Of a stretch of 64,000 bases of DNA, positions 62,632 through 64,000 are shown piece after piece (the stretch's first letter is position 1; every line of letters begins with the position of its first letter). A program made the position numbers and the translations under genes. This DNA comes from SIG714 sp964638675 (GTDB lineage Bacteria > Bacillota > Clostridia > Oscillospirales > CAG-272). The stretch lies in assembly GCA_964638675.1 (NCBI GenBank), contig CAZXAU010000001.1, forward strand, positions 1-64,000, given 5' to 3'. Below the pieces are notes generated by a model that searched no databases, was not told the origin of the DNA, and saw only the letters and a program-made list of their open reading frames with translations.

Positions 62632-63105
62632 TTACTGCCGCTTTGAATGAATTAAATGCAGTCCTATATGCCCTATGCCCAATATGATGGTTGCGATGAT
62701 CAATGGCAGGTTACATTTGCATATGCCGATGAGCGCAGATGCAACGACCGGCAGAGTTGCTCCAGCTACGGGGATTCCCAAAAGACTGCTATAAAAATCC
62801 TGCATTCTTCTCTCGCCTGCAAAATACTTTACCCACCACAGCTCATACATGAGCATTGCGATCAATGCCGCTATCAGGAAAAGAACTTGCGGAAAGCGGA
62901 AGCATTCCTTTTCATCGGAGAAGATCAGCATAAGCGTTGTGACAAGCACCTGACCGATACGCTCAAAGGCAAGCAAAAATTTATTTTCGTTTTTCTCGTA
63001 TTCTTCGTATTTTTTCGGTTTGTTTTTTGTCCATATTATATTCGGTATTGTCAGCATCAACAGAAAGATCAGACCGATATAAGAAAACCCGAAATGCAGA
63101 TTCAT
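62632..63105 (-). CDS. Four-helix membrane protein, function unknown
   Basis: 157 residues. N-terminal helix FSYIGLIFLLMLTIPNIIW, a charged loop (KPKKYEEYEKNENKFLLAFERIG), then three further helices. Looks conserved among clostridial membrane proteins but I cannot name the family. AAAGGA precedes the ATG. It lies 39 bases downstream of murA in the same direction, so it may share its transcript. Confidence 0.75.
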   Translation of the reverse strand: MNLHFGFSYIGLIFLLMLTIPNIIWTKNKPKKYEEYEKNENKFLLAFERIGQVLVTTLMLIFSDEKECFRFPQVLFLIAALIAMLMYELWWVKYFAGERRMQDFYSSLLGIPVAGATLPVVASALIGICKCNLPLIIATIILGIGHIGLHLIHSKRQ

Positions 63106-63144
63106 GTTATTTTCCTTTATGTATGCAGATTGCAGATCTGTCTG

Positions 63145-64000
63145 TCAATCTTCTATATATCTGATATTCGCACCGACTGATTTGAGCATTCCAACGATAT
63201 TGTCATATCCTCTTTCGATAAAGTGTATATCGTCAATTACAGTTGTTCCTTCTGCTGCAAGAGCGGCTATAATAATTGCACCGCCTGCACGCAAGTCTGT
63301 TGAACGAACATTTGCACCGTGCAGTTTTTCTATTCCGTGGATCGTTGCACTCGTCTGATCAACATCTATCGATGCACCCATTCTGGTCAGCTCATCTGTA
63401 TATTTGAATCGTTTCTGATATATATTTTCGATTATTTTACTGTCTCCCGGCACTAATGTGAGAAGTGCGGCAAACTGTGCCTGCATGTCGGTTGGAAATC
63501 CCGGATATGCCTGCGTTTTTATGTTGACCGGAGACAATTCTCCTTTTGTGGCATCGATGATCACGCTGTCTCCGTTTTCTTCGACGCTTATTCCTATTTC
63601 GCCGAGTTTGGCACTGATTGATTCGAGATGCTTTGGAATAACATTTTCAAGCTTAAGCACGCCTCTTGTTATTGCGGCGGCGACCATATATGTACCTGCC
63701 TCGATCATATCGGGGATAATTGCATAGCTCGAGCCTTTCAGCGATTCAACGCCTGTGATCTTAATGGTTTCACTTCCTGCACCCTGGATCTTGGCACCGC
63801 AGGTATTAAGAAAATTCGCAAGGTCGACAATGTGCGGCTCTCTTGCTGCCGTTTCGATTATTGTCACCCCAGGGGTGAGCACCGAGGCAAGCATAATGTT
63901 GGCTGTTCCTCCTACCGTGACAAAATCAAAATTTATTTTTGCACTGTGGAGTCCGCCTTGCTCAGTCATACCTGTGATGCGGTTTTCTTCTTCGTTTATG
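63145..64000 (-). CDS. murA: UDP-N-acetylglucosamine 1-carboxyvinyltransferase, C-terminal part
   Basis: The frame is open to the window edge, so the N-terminus, including the catalytic Cys loop, is outside. The visible ~285 residues carry the EPSP/MurA fold: FDFVTVGGTANIMLASVLTPG, AAREPHIVDLANFLNTCGA, YPGFPTDMQAQF, and DLRAGGAIIIAALAAEGTT. MurA adds enolpyruvate to UDP-GlcNAc, the first peptidoglycan step. It is read leftward; the small membrane gene follows it. Confidence 0.95.
   Translation of the reverse strand, partial: INEEENRITGMTEQGGLHSAKINFDFVTVGGTANIMLASVLTPGVTIIETAAREPHIVDLANFLNTCGAKIQGAGSETIKITGVESLKGSSYAIIPDMIEAGTYMVAAAITRGVLKLENVIPKHLESISAKLGEIGISVEENGDSVIIDATKGELSPVNIKTQAYPGFPTDMQAQFAALLTLVPGDSKIIENIYQKRFKYTDELTRMGASIDVDQTSATIHGIEKLHGANVRSTDLRAGGAIIIAALAAEGTTVIDDIHFIERGYDNIVGMLKSVGANIRYIED

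Noticed and set aside
1..64000. tRNA or rRNA genes
   Set aside because: I looked for GTTCGAATC-type T-loops and rRNA signatures while reading and saw none; a dedicated scan could still find one.

Overview
The window looks like a chromosomal scaffold from an anaerobic, low-to-moderate-GC, spore-lineage Firmicute, most likely class Clostridia (Oscillospirales/Ruminococcaceae-like). This rests on the gene set: Spo0A, an M50 SpoIVFB-like protease, RNase Y with YmdB, Mini-RNase III, long-form HPF, HrcA/CIRCE control of grpE-dnaK, AzlCD and WalJ. Many promoters are near-consensus (TTGACA, 17 bp, TATAAT) and ribosome sites are strong. No rRNA or tRNA gene was recognised. A run of 100 Ns at 36292-36391 is a scaffolding gap inside a tandem repeat.

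Layout. 1-4.0 kb: end of a membrane-anchored protein, then a leftward group (rluA-like, phosphodiester glycosidase-like, small membrane protein, azlC, azlD). 4.2-7.3 kb: rightward mrnC, ROK glucokinase, recA, recX. 7.4-15.8 kb: leftward ECF-type sigma factor with a large C-terminal extension, FAD/Rieske oxidoreductase, rlmH, walJ, galactokinase and U32 protease, plus a rightward tocopherol-cyclase-like gene. 16-23.3 kb: rny, ymdB, argG, leftward dapA, and two COG0523 GTPases, one with a His-rich metal-binding tract and one joined to a YcgQ/TIGR03943-like tail. 23.4-31.9 kb, leftward: Cys-rich protein, a TIM-barrel/Gfo-Idh/TIM-barrel sugar operon, an MsmX-type ATPase, tex and a cyclophilin lipoprotein. 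32-36 kb: GIY-YIG protein, dxs, a broken XRE regulator, and a divergent HxlR/flavin-reductase pair with overlapping promoters. 36.7-40.4 kb: CIRCE-hrcA-grpE-dnaK, with no dnaJ after it.

40.7-49.2 kb is the clearest accessory island: a leftward type I restriction-modification operon, hsdM - three-TM membrane protein - hsdS - DUF2806-like - DUF559 - hsdR, driven by one strong promoter. A GC-rich dispersed repeat with 39-bp units lies in frame inside hsdM and again, inverted, upstream of the DUF559 gene. 49.6-54.3 kb: hpf, a lipoprotein, an SPFH protein coupled to a ribbon-helix-helix protein with a two-palindrome operator, spo0A, and an M50 protease. 54.4-60.2 kb: a strong promoter and long structured leader, then potABCD and an aminotransferase. 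60.5-64 kb: LUD protein, XRE regulator, a four-TM protein and the C-terminal part of murA.

Best candidates for something undescribed: (1) the structured potABCD leader, which matches no riboswitch I could recall; (2) the membrane protein embedded in the hsd operon; (3) the SPFH/RHH operator pair; (4) the sigma factor with a 360-residue extension; (5) the COG0523-YcgQ-like fusion; (6) a family of multi-hairpin intergenic repeats placed between genes. The window also shows a repeat becoming coding sequence inside HsdM.
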